64,000 nucleotides of DNA, taken from positions 5,270,001-5,334,000 of the forward strand of contig NZ_CP108484.1 of assembly GCF_036226505.1 (NCBI RefSeq), read 5' to 3'. This stretch comes from Kitasatospora sp. NBC_01246. GTDB taxonomy: Bacteria; Actinomycetota; Actinomycetes; Streptomycetales; Streptomycetaceae. The notes beneath the pieces were generated by a model, which was not told where the DNA came from, did not search any database, and was given only the letters and a program-made list of their open reading frames with translations. Positions 36,466-45,002 of the stretch are shown piece after piece. The stretch's first letter is position 1, and each line of letters begins with the position of its first letter. Made by a program: the position numbers and the translations under genes.

Positions 36466-36557
36466 GAAGGCACGACGGCGGCCACTGCCGCCGGGCCGGG
36501 GCCGCGCGGGACTCTGAGCTGGTGCGAACGACACCAGCAGGGGAGAGGACCGGGTCG

Positions 36558-37514
36558 ATGGGTACCGAGGTGGCCGCCTTCCGGGGCGTGGGCAAGAGCT
36601 ACGGACGGGTGCGGGCGGTGGACGGGCTCGACCTCGTGCTGTGGCCGGGCGAGACCGTCGCGCTGCTCGGCCCGAACGGCGCCGGCAAGTCCAGCAGCCT
36701 CGACCTGCTGCTCGGCCTGCGCGAGCCGGACCGCGGCAGCGTCACGCTGTTCGGCGGCGCCCCGCGCGCCGCGATCGCGGCCGGCCGGGTCGGCGCGATG
36801 CTGCAGAGCGGCGGGCTGATGGCGGACGTCAAGGTCCGCGAGCTGGTCGGGCTGGCCTGCGACGTCCACCCGCGCGGCCGGGCCGTCCGGGAGGTGCTCG
36901 TCGACGCCGGGATCACCGAGCTGGCCGAGCGGCGGGTCGACAGGCTCTCCGGCGGCCAGGAGCAGCGGGTGCGCTTCGCGCTGGCGATCGCCGGGGCCAA
37001 CGACCTGATCGTGCTGGACGAGCCCACCACCGGCATGGACGTCTCGGTCCGCCGGTCGTTCTGGGCGAGCATGCGGGCGCAGGCCGACGCCGGGCGCACG
37101 GTGCTGTTCGCCACCCACTACCTGGAGGAGGCGGACTCGGTCGCCGACCGCGTCCTCGTGCTGCACCGGGGCCGGCTGATCGCGGACGGCACGTCCGCCG
37201 AGATCAAGGCGAAGGCCGGGGCCCGCCGGATCACCTTCGAGCTGCACGACGTGGACGGCCCGTTCGAGGAGGCGGCGCTGCGTCGCCTGCCGGGGGTGCT
37301 GGCCCTGGACGTCAGCGGCCGGGTCCCGGGGGTGCGGACCGTCCGGATCCGGACGGCGGACGCCGACGCTGGCGTCGCCGGGCTCTACCGGGCGGGTCTG
37401 TACCCGCGCGGGCTGGAGGTGACCGGCCTGGGCCTGGAGCAGGCCTTCCTGACCATCACCGGCGAGCAGGACACCGCCGACACCACCGAGTTCGCGACGG
37501 AGGCCGCCCGATGA
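36558..37514 (+). CDS. ABC-2 exporter ATP-binding protein (DrrA-like)
   Basis: 318 aa from the ATG at 36558, with GGGGAGAGG upstream. Walker A GPNGAGKS, signature LSGGQEQR, Walker B LIVLDEPT and a C-terminal DUF4162-like region. It pairs with the permease encoded by the next gene (ATGA overlap) to form an exporter of a drug, lipid or peptide; the substrate is unknown. Confidence 0.92.
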   Translation: MGTEVAAFRGVGKSYGRVRAVDGLDLVLWPGETVALLGPNGAGKSSSLDLLLGLREPDRGSVTLFGGAPRAAIAAGRVGAMLQSGGLMADVKVRELVGLACDVHPRGRAVREVLVDAGITELAERRVDRLSGGQEQRVRFALAIAGANDLIVLDEPTTGMDVSVRRSFWASMRAQADAGRTVLFATHYLEEADSVADRVLVLHRGRLIADGTSAEIKAKAGARRITFELHDVDGPFEEAALRRLPGVLALDVSGRVPGVRTVRIRTADADAGVAGLYRAGLYPRGLEVTGLGLEQAFLTITGEQDTADTTEFATEAAR

Positions 37515-38233
37515 CCACGCTGATCCGGCTGGAGATCACGCGCACCCTGCGCAACAAGCGGTACGTGCTCTTCACGGTGCTCTACCCGGCGCTGATGTAC
37601 TTCTTCTTCATCCACGCCTACGGCACCGACCAGGTGGCCGGCGGCCTGCCGGTGAAGACCTACTTCATGGTCTCGATGGCCACCTTCGGCGCGGTCGGCG
37701 CGGTGCTCACCGGCAGCGCGCAGCGGATCTCGCTGGAGCGCAGGAGCGGCTGGGTGCGCCAGCTGCGGCTGACGGCGCTGCCCGGCCGGGCGTACACCGT
37801 CGCCAAGATCGCCGCCGGCGCGGTCACGACGCTGCCCGCGATCCTGGTGGTCTTCGGGGTCGGGGCCGCCCAGGGCGTGCGGATGGGGGCCGCCGAGTGG
37901 GCCGGCCTGGCCGTGGCGCTCTGGCTGGGCAGCTTCGTCTTCGCGGCGCTCGGGGTGGCGCTCGGCTACGCGGCGGGGGCTGACTCGGTGCAGACCGTCG
38001 TGATGATCACCTACATGGTGATGGCGCTGTTCGGCGGGACGTGGTTCCCGGTGACCGGCACGCTGCGGACGATCGCCCAGGTCGACCCGGTCTACCTGTA
38101 CAACCGGCTGGCCGGCTTCACCCGGCCCGGACAGTCGCTGGACCTGGTCGCGGCCGGCGGTCTGGCCGGCTTCCTGGTGGTCTTCACCGCGGCCGCGGCC
38201 GTGCTGTACCGCCGGGACACCCGGCGGGCATGA
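37511..38233 (+). CDS. ABC-2 type permease
   Basis: 240 aa with six predicted helices and ABC2_membrane features (QLRLTALPGRAYTVAK, FGGTWFPV). It overlaps the ATPase gene by 4 nt, and its stop codon overlaps the kinase start at 38230, so all four genes of this unit are coupled or closely spaced. Confidence 0.9.
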   Translation: MTTLIRLEITRTLRNKRYVLFTVLYPALMYFFFIHAYGTDQVAGGLPVKTYFMVSMATFGAVGAVLTGSAQRISLERRSGWVRQLRLTALPGRAYTVAKIAAGAVTTLPAILVVFGVGAAQGVRMGAAEWAGLAVALWLGSFVFAALGVALGYAAGADSVQTVVMITYMVMALFGGTWFPVTGTLRTIAQVDPVYLYNRLAGFTRPGQSLDLVAAGGLAGFLVVFTAAAAVLYRRDTRRA

Positions 38234-39468
38234 TGGCCACCATGTCCGACACGCCCCGCACCCACCGCACCGACGAGCCGGAGGCGGGGCCGGTGTCCTT
38301 CATGAACGTCCCCGGCGCCACCGTGGAGAACCGGCGGCAGCTGCTGGTCAAGGTCAGCTGGATGCTGCTCTGGATGGTCTACCTGCTCTACCCGGTGGGC
38401 GACCTGCTCAAGGACGGGCACTCGCCCGCGGCGACGGTGGCCGGCTGGATCGCCCTGGTGGCGTTCGTCGGCTGCTACATCAGCCTGGTGGTGTTCCGTT
38501 CGATGGCCGGCATGCGGCCGCTGGCCTGCCGGGTGGTGGTCGCGGCGATGATCGTGACGGCGGTCGTCACCTCCTTCGGCCTCGGCACCGCGTGGCTCAC
38601 GCTCTTCACCTACGCCTCGGTCGCCGTGGCGATCATCGCGCCGGTGCGCTTCGCGCTCGCCGGGGTCGCCGCGATGGCCGGGCTGACCGTCGTGGTCGGG
38701 CTGCTCAGCCGTGCCGACCACGGGGACATCCCCACCATCGCGCTCACCGCCTTCCTCTCCGGGGCCGCCATGACCGGGCTGCAGCGCCTGGTCGCGACCA
38801 TGCGGGAGCTGCGCGAGGCACGGGCCGCCGTCGCCCACCTCGCCGCCTCGGAGGAGCGGCTGCGGATGGCCCGGGACCTGCACGACCTGCTCGGGCACTC
38901 GCTGTCGCTGATCACGCTGAAGAGCGAGCTGGCCGGGCGCTTCATGGACGGCGGCAAGGAGGAGGCCGCGCGGGCGCAGGTCGCCGACATCGAGAAGGTG
39001 GCCCGGCAGTCGCTGATCGACGTCCGGGAGGCGGTGACCGGCTTCCGCCGGCCCACCCTGCCGGTCGAACTCGCCGCCGCCCGGACGGCGCTGGCGGCCG
39101 CGCAGGTCAGCCTGGAGGTGGCGCCGGAGCTGGTGGACGCCTGGCCCGGGCTGGCCAACGAGGAGGCCGGCGCGCTGGCCTGGGCGCTGCGCGAGGCGGT
39201 CACCAACATCGTCCGGCACGGCGAGGGGGCCACGGTCTGCACGGTGCGGGCGGACGAGACGTGGGAGGGCGGCGGCGAGCGGTACGCCGTCCTGGAGGTC
39301 TGCGACAACGGGGCCGGGCCGGGCAAGTCCGGGCCGGGCAACGGGCTCTCCGGGCTGGAGGAGCGGCTGGCGCTGGTCGGCGGCCGGCTGGAGACCGGCC
39401 CGGGCGACCGCGGCCGGGGGTTCCGGCTGCGCGCGCTGGTCCCGCTGCGCTCGGTCTCCGTCGTGTAG
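38230..39468 (+). CDS. NarL-family sensor histidine kinase (DesK-like)
   Basis: 412 aa from the ATG at 38230 (further in-frame ATGs at 38233 and 38242). About five N-terminal helices, then a HisKA_3 domain with RDLHDLLGHSLS (the phospho-accepting His) and a HATPase domain (EAVTNIVRHG, GNGLSGLEERL). DesK-type kinases sense membrane state or cell-envelope stress. The linked exporter is the probable output. Confidence 0.92.
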   Translation: MMATMSDTPRTHRTDEPEAGPVSFMNVPGATVENRRQLLVKVSWMLLWMVYLLYPVGDLLKDGHSPAATVAGWIALVAFVGCYISLVVFRSMAGMRPLACRVVVAAMIVTAVVTSFGLGTAWLTLFTYASVAVAIIAPVRFALAGVAAMAGLTVVVGLLSRADHGDIPTIALTAFLSGAAMTGLQRLVATMRELREARAAVAHLAASEERLRMARDLHDLLGHSLSLITLKSELAGRFMDGGKEEAARAQVADIEKVARQSLIDVREAVTGFRRPTLPVELAAARTALAAAQVSLEVAPELVDAWPGLANEEAGALAWALREAVTNIVRHGEGATVCTVRADETWEGGGERYAVLEVCDNGAGPGKSGPGNGLSGLEERLALVGGRLETGPGDRGRGFRLRALVPLRSVSVV

Positions 39469-39479
39469 GGGCGCGGGCC

Positions 39480-39485
39480 TAAGGT
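39480..39485 (+). promoter_or_regulatory. leaderless-type -10 element of the response regulator gene
   Basis: TAAGGT lies 7 nt before the ATG at 39493, and no Shine-Dalgarno sequence is seen there. The regulator may therefore also be transcribed independently of the exporter operon. Confidence 0.45.
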
Positions 39486-39492
39486 CGTCGGC

Positions 39493-40128
39493 ATGAGTGA
39501 GATGCGAAACGACGGTGCCCCGTCCGTCCGCGTGCTGCTGGCGGAGGATCAGGGGATGGTCCGGGAGGCGCTGGCCGCGCTGCTCGGGCTGGAGGGGGAC
39601 ATCGACGTGGTGGCCCAGGTGGGGCGCGGCGACGAGGTGGTGGACGCGGCGGTCGCCCACGACGTGCAGGTCGCGGTGCTGGACATCGAGATGCCCGGCA
39701 TGACCGGGATCGAGGCCGCGGCGGAGCTGCGCCGGCTGCGGCCGCAGACCAGGGTCGTGATCGCGACCACCTTCGGCCGCCCCGGTTACCTGCGGCGGGC
39801 GATGGAGTCGGGGGCGGACGCCTTCCTGGTCAAGGACGCCCCGGCGGCCGAGCTGGCGGAGGCGATCCGCCGGGTGCTGCGCGGCGAGCGGGTGATCGAC
39901 CCGGTGCTGGCCGCCGCCGCGCTCGCCGAGGGGGCGAACCCGCTGACGGCGCGCGAGCGGGACGTGCTCGCGGCCGCCGCGGACGGCGCCGTGAACGCCG
40001 AGATCGCCCGCCGGCTGCACCTCTCCGAGGGGACGGTGCGCAACTACCTCTCGATGGCGATCCAGAAGACCGAGGCCCGCAACCGCACCGAGGCGGTCCG
40101 GATCGCCCGCGAGAAGGGCTGGCTGTAG
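39493..40128 (+). CDS. NarL/LuxR-family response regulator (DesR-like)
   Basis: 211 aa. Receiver domain with the phosphorylation site at about Asp64 in VLDIEMPGM, and Lys in the conserved VKDA. C-terminal GerE helix-turn-helix starting at LTARERDVL and including SEGTVRNYLS. It is the partner of the upstream kinase and the candidate binder of the 36446-36465 inverted repeat. Confidence 0.94.
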   Translation: MSEMRNDGAPSVRVLLAEDQGMVREALAALLGLEGDIDVVAQVGRGDEVVDAAVAHDVQVAVLDIEMPGMTGIEAAAELRRLRPQTRVVIATTFGRPGYLRRAMESGADAFLVKDAPAAELAEAIRRVLRGERVIDPVLAAAALAEGANPLTARERDVLAAAADGAVNAEIARRLHLSEGTVRNYLSMAIQKTEARNRTEAVRIAREKGWL

Positions 40129-40170
40129 GCCCGGCGCGGGCCGGACGGACGGGGCGCGGCCCGGCGGCGG

Positions 40171-41064
40171 TCAGTTGAGCCGGTGCCGGGCCGCCCGGGC
40201 CTCCAGGCGGACCTTCGCCGCGGTGTCCGGGTCGAAGGCGTCCAGGATCTCGGCGTAGGCGTCCATCTCGGCCGAGCCGCCGAGGAAGTCGCCGGTCCGC
40301 ACCAGCAGTTCCGCCCGCTCCAGCCGGAGCTGGGCCGGGTGCCGGGGCAGCAGCAGGGAGAGTTCGGTGGCCCAGAGCTGGGTGCGGGCGTGCTCGGGGC
40401 GCTCGGCGGCCCAGGCGCGGATGTTGCCGAGCACCCGCAGCACGGTGTCCAGCGGCTGGGCCGGGGTGAGCAGTTCGGGCGAGAACGGGTGGCCGGCGGC
40501 CCGGACCAGGCCGGCCGCGTCCTCCAGGTCGAGCAGCCGCCCGCCGTGGAACGGGTCGGCCAGGACGTAGTCGTCCCCGCCGTCCGGGCCGCCGACCGCG
40601 ACGATGAAGTGGCCCGGCAGCGCGATCCCGTGCACCGGCACGCCGGCCCGCCGGCCGACCGCCGTCCAGACCAGCGCGAGCATGATCGGCAGGCCACGCC
40701 GGCGCCGCAGCACGTCGGGCAGCAGCGAGGACTCCAGCCGCCGGTAGTCGGACTGCCGCCCGTGGAACCGCTCCCGCCCGCCGAGCACGGCGGCCAGCAG
40801 CGCGGCCGTCTCCTCCGGCCCGGCCGGGACCCGCTCGGCGACGGCGAGCCGGACGGCGGCGGCGTGCCGCTCCAGGGCCGCCTCGCAGGCGGCCAGCAGG
40901 GCCTCCAGGGTGGGCGGGTCCCGGGGGTCGTCCGGGTCCGGGACGGGGCTGTGTTCGGCGGCCGCGAGCAGGCAGAGCAGCACCGGATCGGGGTGCTCGG
41001 CCCGGGCCTCGGTCCGGAAGCGTGCTCGGCTCTGCTCGGTCACGGTGGCTGCGACGGCTTTCAT
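40171..41064 (-). CDS. SirB1/transglutaminase-like family protein
   Basis: 297 aa with the SirB1_N (Transglut_core2) region: RRGLPIMLALVWTAVGRRAGV, GIALPGHFIV and LADPFHGG. The C-terminal 70 or so residues resemble a tetratricopeptide-like helical tail (LRLERAELLVRTGDFL). The usual transglutaminase catalytic Cys is not evident, so it may be a non-catalytic member. It is convergent with the response regulator gene. Confidence 0.8.
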   Translation of the reverse strand: MKAVAATVTEQSRARFRTEARAEHPDPVLLCLLAAAEHSPVPDPDDPRDPPTLEALLAACEAALERHAAAVRLAVAERVPAGPEETAALLAAVLGGRERFHGRQSDYRRLESSLLPDVLRRRRGLPIMLALVWTAVGRRAGVPVHGIALPGHFIVAVGGPDGGDDYVLADPFHGGRLLDLEDAAGLVRAAGHPFSPELLTPAQPLDTVLRVLGNIRAWAAERPEHARTQLWATELSLLLPRHPAQLRLERAELLVRTGDFLGGSAEMDAYAEILDAFDPDTAAKVRLEARAARHRLN

Positions 41065-41159
41065 GCGGGCGGACGGACAGGCGGAACGGAACTGACGGGT
41101 GGCACCGGCGGCCGGGCCGACGGGCGGGCGGGGCGGACGGACGTGGCGCCACGACCGCG

Positions 41160-42173
41160 CTACCCCTGGGGCAGGCGGGCGTAGTGGTAAGTGTGACTGG
41201 TCGTGAAGCCAAGTCCGTCATAGAGCGCGATCGCACCATCGTTCTCCGCCTCGACCTGGAGGTGGGCACCGGTCGCGCCCTCCTCGGCGGCCCGGGCGGC
41301 GAGCACCGCCATCAGCGTGGTCGCCAGGCCCGCACGGCGGGCGTACGGGGCGACCTCGATCGCGCCGAAGCAGGCCCACGGGCCGTCGATGACGCAGCGT
41401 CCGATGGCCAGCGGCGGCTGCCCGGGCGCGCCCGGCGCGGTGGCGAACCAGACCGACGGGCCGCCGTGGATCACCTGCCGCGCCGCCTCCTCCACCGCCG
41501 GGTCGCCGGTGACCCGCCGGTACAGCGACATCCACTCGGCGCCGGCCGTCCGGGCGAGCCGCACGCGCCGGTGGCCGGATCCGAGCCGGGCCAGCGGGGC
41601 CAGCGGGGCGATCCGTACCAGCGTCGGCGAGTACGCCGCGCCCAGCCGGTCCAGCTCGCCGCGCAGGTCCTCGGGCGAGCCGGGCGTGCTGACCTCCACC
41701 CAGGCCGGCAGGCCGCGCGCCGCGTACCACCGCCGGACGGTCGCGAGCGCCTCGTCCAGGGGCAGGCCGGGGTCGCCGAGGGTCTGGACCGAGTTGGCCC
41801 GCCGGGTGAAGCCGGCGGACGCCCGCAGCGTCCACCCGCCGAGCGGCTCCTGCTCGACGGCAGGCCAGCCGCGCGCGGCGATCCGCTGGAGCTCCTCCGG
41901 CGGGGCGACGGGCAGCGCGGCCCGCCGGGCCGGGAAGAGCGGCACCACCTTGCCCGCGACCAGCAGCTTCTCCGCGAAGGTGACCGGAGCGCCGCGCCGC
42001 GGGACGACGGTAAGCTCATGATCGTCCCAGGATGTGAGCACACCGATCACATCGCGGAATACCGGCCTGTCGTCCACGAACTCCGCGACACGCCGAACTG
42101 ACACCCGTAGTCCCACGTCAGAGCGATCTATCCGGACCTCCGGACGGTCCTGGACCGGCCCGCCAGCCGCCAT
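41160..42173 (-). CDS. GNAT N-acetyltransferase (Rv0428c/cg3035-like)
   Basis: 337 aa. AGGAGGTG lies 6 nt before the ATG. An N-terminal domain of about 100 residues (DVIGVLTSWDDHELTV) precedes the GNAT fold, whose acetyl-CoA-binding motif is VAPYARRAGLATTLM followed by ENDGAIALYDGLGF. The substrate is unknown. It is divergent from the ferredoxin gene across 130 bp. Confidence 0.82.
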   Translation of the reverse strand: MAAGGPVQDRPEVRIDRSDVGLRVSVRRVAEFVDDRPVFRDVIGVLTSWDDHELTVVPRRGAPVTFAEKLLVAGKVVPLFPARRAALPVAPPEELQRIAARGWPAVEQEPLGGWTLRASAGFTRRANSVQTLGDPGLPLDEALATVRRWYAARGLPAWVEVSTPGSPEDLRGELDRLGAAYSPTLVRIAPLAPLARLGSGHRRVRLARTAGAEWMSLYRRVTGDPAVEEAARQVIHGGPSVWFATAPGAPGQPPLAIGRCVIDGPWACFGAIEVAPYARRAGLATTLMAVLAARAAEEGATGAHLQVEAENDGAIALYDGLGFTTSHTYHYARLPQG

Positions 42174-42303
42174 CTGGGCACCTCCTGTGCATTTGCGGTC
42201 TCCGACCCGCGATACTAGGGGCGGGCATCGACGACGCCGCGCTCACCCGCGCACGCGAGCAAACAGAATGGGCCGCCGAGCCCTTCCGAGGAGGAACGAC
42301 AGC

Positions 42304-42633
42304 GTGACCTACGTCATCGCGCAGCCTTGTGTCGACGTCAAGGACAAGGCCTGCATCGAAGAGTGCCCGGTTGACTGCATCTACGAGGGCGAGCGATCGC
42401 TCTACATCCACCCGGATGAGTGTGTCGACTGCGGCGCTTGCGAGCCGGTCTGCCCGGTCGAGGCGATCTTCTACGAGGACGACACTCCGGAGGAGTGGAA
42501 GGACTACTACAAGGCGAACGTCGAGTTCTTCGACGACCTCGGTTCGCCCGGTGGCGCCTCGAAGCTCGGCCTGATCGAGCGCGACCACCCCTTCATCGCC
42601 GCTCTGCCGCCGCAGAACACCGACGAGCACTGA
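42304..42633 (+). CDS. fdxA: seven-iron ferredoxin FdxA
   Basis: 109 aa from a GTG preceded by GAGGAGG; the frame is open upstream but with no homology. Eight cysteines at 9, 17, 21, 25, 40, 43, 46 and 50 fit one [3Fe-4S] and one [4Fe-4S] cluster. It is an electron carrier. It lies 21 nt before dapC, as in other actinobacteria. Confidence 0.95.
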   Translation: MTYVIAQPCVDVKDKACIEECPVDCIYEGERSLYIHPDECVDCGACEPVCPVEAIFYEDDTPEEWKDYYKANVEFFDDLGSPGGASKLGLIERDHPFIAALPPQNTDEH

Positions 42634-42654
42634 ACGATCGGTGGCAACTGAGCT

Positions 42655-43815
42655 GTGAGTACCAAGAACAGCACGCACGCGCCGTTCCCGGGCCACCCGG
42701 GGGCGGCGCGCCGCGTTTCCGATCTCCTGCCGGTCTTCCCCTGGGACAAGCTGGAGCCGTACAAGAAGACGGCGCTGGCCCACCCCGGCGGGCTCTGCGA
42801 CTTCTCGGTGGGCACCCCGGTCGACCCGGTTCCCGAGGTGATTCAGAAGGCGCTGGCCGCGGCCACCGACACGCCCGGCTACCCGACCGTCTGGGGCCCG
42901 CTGGAGCTGCGCGAGGCGATCGCCGGGTGGCTGCGCCGCCGGGTCGGCGCCGAGATCGGCCCGCAGGCCGTCCTGCCCACGGTCGGCTCCAAGGAGCTGG
43001 TGGCCTGGCTGCCGACCCAGCTCGGCCTCGGCCCCGGTGACCAGGTGGCCTACCCGCGGCTGGCCTACCCGACCTACGAGGTCGGCGCGCGGCTCTGCGG
43101 CGCGGAGCCGGTCGAGTACGACTCGGTGGACGAGCTGGACGGCTCGCGGGTCCGCCTGCTCTGGGTCAACTCGCCCTCCAACCCGACCGGCCGGGTGCTC
43201 GGCGCGGACGAGCTGCGCCGCGCGGTCGAGTGGGCCCGGGAGCACCGGGCGCTGCTGGTCAGCGACGAGTGCTACCTGGAGCTGGGCTGGGAGGCCGACC
43301 CGGCCTCCGTGCTGCACCCGGACGTCTGCGGCGCCGCCGACGACGGGACGCAGCACGAGGGCCTGCTGGCCGTCCACTCGCTGTCCAAGCGCTCCAACCT
43401 GGCCGGGTACCGCGCCTCCTTCGTGGCGGGCGACCCGGTGGTGGTCAAGGAGCTGCTGGGGGTGCGCAAGCACGGCGGGATGATCGTCCCGGCCCCGGTC
43501 CAGGCGGCGGTCGTCGCGGCGCTCGCCGACGACGCGCACGTGGCCGAGCAGCGCGGGCGCTACGCCGCCCGCCGGGCGGCCCTGCGCGCGGCGCTGGAGG
43601 CGTACGGCTTCCGGGTGGAGCACTCGGAGGCGAGCCTGTACCTGTGGGCGACCCAGGACCGGCCGTGCTGGGAGACGGTGGCCGAACTGGCCGGGCTGGG
43701 CATCCTGGTGGCGCCCGGCGACTTCTACGGGCCGGCCGGCGAGCGGTTCGTCCGGGTCGCGTTCACCGCGACCGACGAGCGGGTCGCGGCGGCCGTGGAG
43801 CGGCTGCGCGGCTGA
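42655..43815 (+). CDS. dapC: succinyldiaminopimelate transaminase DapC
   Basis: 386 aa, fold-type I PLP aminotransferase. SPSNPTG motif, and the PLP Lys at about 245 in SLSKRSNLAGYR. The placement directly after fdxA is the typical actinobacterial dapC context; such enzymes supply LL-diaminopimelate for wall and lysine. GTG start. dapE is in the window too, but dapD is not. Confidence 0.9.
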   Translation: MSTKNSTHAPFPGHPGAARRVSDLLPVFPWDKLEPYKKTALAHPGGLCDFSVGTPVDPVPEVIQKALAAATDTPGYPTVWGPLELREAIAGWLRRRVGAEIGPQAVLPTVGSKELVAWLPTQLGLGPGDQVAYPRLAYPTYEVGARLCGAEPVEYDSVDELDGSRVRLLWVNSPSNPTGRVLGADELRRAVEWAREHRALLVSDECYLELGWEADPASVLHPDVCGAADDGTQHEGLLAVHSLSKRSNLAGYRASFVAGDPVVVKELLGVRKHGGMIVPAPVQAAVVAALADDAHVAEQRGRYAARRAALRAALEAYGFRVEHSEASLYLWATQDRPCWETVAELAGLGILVAPGDFYGPAGERFVRVAFTATDERVAAAVERLRG

Positions 43816-43835
43816 CCCGCGGAGCCCGAGCGCGG

Positions 43836-43877
43836 CGAAGGGGGCCGGTGTCCAGGACGGGACACCGGCCCCCTTCG
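43836..43877. terminator. bidirectional terminator between dapC and the secreted protein gene
   Basis: An 18-bp perfect stem (43836-43853 / 43860-43877) with a 6-nt loop between convergent genes. Confidence 0.85.
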
Positions 43878-43909
43878 GTGCTGTGCGGGGCGCGCCGGGC
43901 GGCGCCGGA

Positions 43910-44674
43910 TCAGCCGATCGGCAGGCCGCCGAGGCCACCGCCGCCGATCCCGCCGAGCAGGCCGGTGATCGGGCTGAGACCGGCCAGCGGGGAGTTCGGG
44001 CCGAGGTCGGCGCCGCCGAGGCGGTTGGCCGAGCCGTGCTCGGCCAGGCCGAGCAGGTCCGTGCCGGGGACGTCGGCCGGCAGCGCGCGGCCCAGGGCGC
44101 CGAGCGGGAGCGCGTCGGTCACGGCGTTGGTCCCGGGGACGGCGCCGGCGAGCGCACCGGCGCCCGGCAGCCCCTGGGTCAGGCCGGCGGTCTGCGAGAG
44201 CCCGCCGACCGGGTTGGCGCCGGCGGCCGCGCTGCGGCCGGTCGCGCCCGGGCCGCCGTTGACGGCCTCGCCGAGCTTGCCGGCCAGTGCGGCGGCGACC
44301 TTCGGGGTGATGCCGGAGAGCTGGCCGGTGGTGGCGGCGGTCTTGTCCACCGGGGCGGTCAGCGAGCTGGCCTTCTCGTTCGCCTCGGGCAGCTGGTGGG
44401 CGACGATGTTGCCGGTGGCGTCGGCGGTCGCCGGGACGCCCGCGGCGACGGTGGCGGCGCCGGTGTCCCCGGCGGCCTGGCCGAGCTCGTGGGTGGTGTG
44501 CTGCAGGGTGGATCCCGCATCGGTGTTGGTCAGCTGGCCGAGCGGCGCCGCCAGGTCGGACTTGGGCAGCAGCGCGTCGGCGGCGGACGCGGTGCCGGCC
44601 GCGACGAGCGGGGTCGCGCCGGCCGCCACGAGCAGTGCGGCCTGGGCGATCCGGCGCGTGAGGGAGTGAGACAT
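43910..44674 (-). CDS. secreted low-complexity protein
   Basis: 254 aa with a clear Sec signal peptide (MSHSLTRRIAQAALLVAAGA..., cleavage after ASA at about residue 31). The mature protein is Gly/Ala/Leu/Pro-rich without cysteines or recognisable enzymatic motifs, and the last 20 residues are very Gly-rich. GAGGAG precedes the start. Similar proteins are common in streptomycetes as hypothetical secreted proteins; no function is proposed. Confidence 0.75.
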   Translation of the reverse strand: MSHSLTRRIAQAALLVAAGATPLVAAGTASAADALLPKSDLAAPLGQLTNTDAGSTLQHTTHELGQAAGDTGAATVAAGVPATADATGNIVAHQLPEANEKASSLTAPVDKTAATTGQLSGITPKVAAALAGKLGEAVNGGPGATGRSAAAGANPVGGLSQTAGLTQGLPGAGALAGAVPGTNAVTDALPLGALGRALPADVPGTDLLGLAEHGSANRLGGADLGPNSPLAGLSPITGLLGGIGGGGLGGLPIG

Positions 44675-45002
44675 GGGGCTCCTCGAAAGGGTCTTGGGTC
44701 CGTCCTGTCCGCCGGGCGGACGACGTTCTTACCGCTTCAGAAGCCAGAAGGTTTCGGCCGGTGCAAGGAAACGGCCTTACCGACGATCGGATCGTAGGAC
44801 CGGTGCCGGGGGGTGGCGAACGGCCCGGCCGCGGGCGTGCGGGCGGGGCGGGCCAAGGGGAGTGACGGTTCTTCGGGTCGGGCTCCGGCGCCGGCCGCCC
44901 GTCCACCTGGGTTGACCGGAATCACTCCTTCGGCGGCAACCCGGACACCAGTGCGTCAGCCCGCCGGAGCGGCCGTTCGGAGCCGCTCCGGCGGCCTTCC
45001 GC
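44675..45002 (-). promoter_or_regulatory. intergenic region before the secreted protein gene
   Basis: 328 bases without a gene. At its right end the 13-bp hairpin 44961-44973 / 44982-44994 terminates the minus-strand gene that ends at 45003. The section 44700-44800 is A/T-richer and should contain the promoter of the secreted protein gene; I cannot assign -35/-10. Confidence 0.45.
44961..44994 (-). terminator. terminator of the lysozyme-like membrane protein gene
   Basis: Perfect 13-bp stem with an 8-nt loop, starting 8 nt downstream of the stop codon on the minus strand. Confidence 0.8.

Larger units (their letters stand above)
36231..36557 (+). promoter_or_regulatory. terminator plus control region before the ABC exporter/TCS operon
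   Basis: 327 bases without a gene. It holds an outer/inner hairpin (outer arms 36251-36259 and 36306-36314) that probably terminates the peptidase gene. Next come two abutting palindromes (36411-36445 and 36446-36465), and in the leader a 7-bp hairpin (36518-36524 / 36532-36538) just before the ribosome-binding site. Confidence 0.6.

Noticed and set aside
36641..37510. Open frame overlapping the ABC ATPase gene in another frame and running into the permease
   Set aside because: Only the part from 37511 has a membrane-protein composition and an ATGA-coupled start; the upstream part is an out-of-frame read of the ATPase.
40128..40142. Short GGCCCG/CGGGCC dyad after the response regulator gene as terminator
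   Set aside because: A 6-bp stem with a 3-nt loop and no U-tract is common by chance at this GC content.
44735..44745. GCTTC-A-GAAGC dyad upstream of the secreted protein gene as an operator
   Set aside because: Too short to separate from background, and no regulator gene is nearby.
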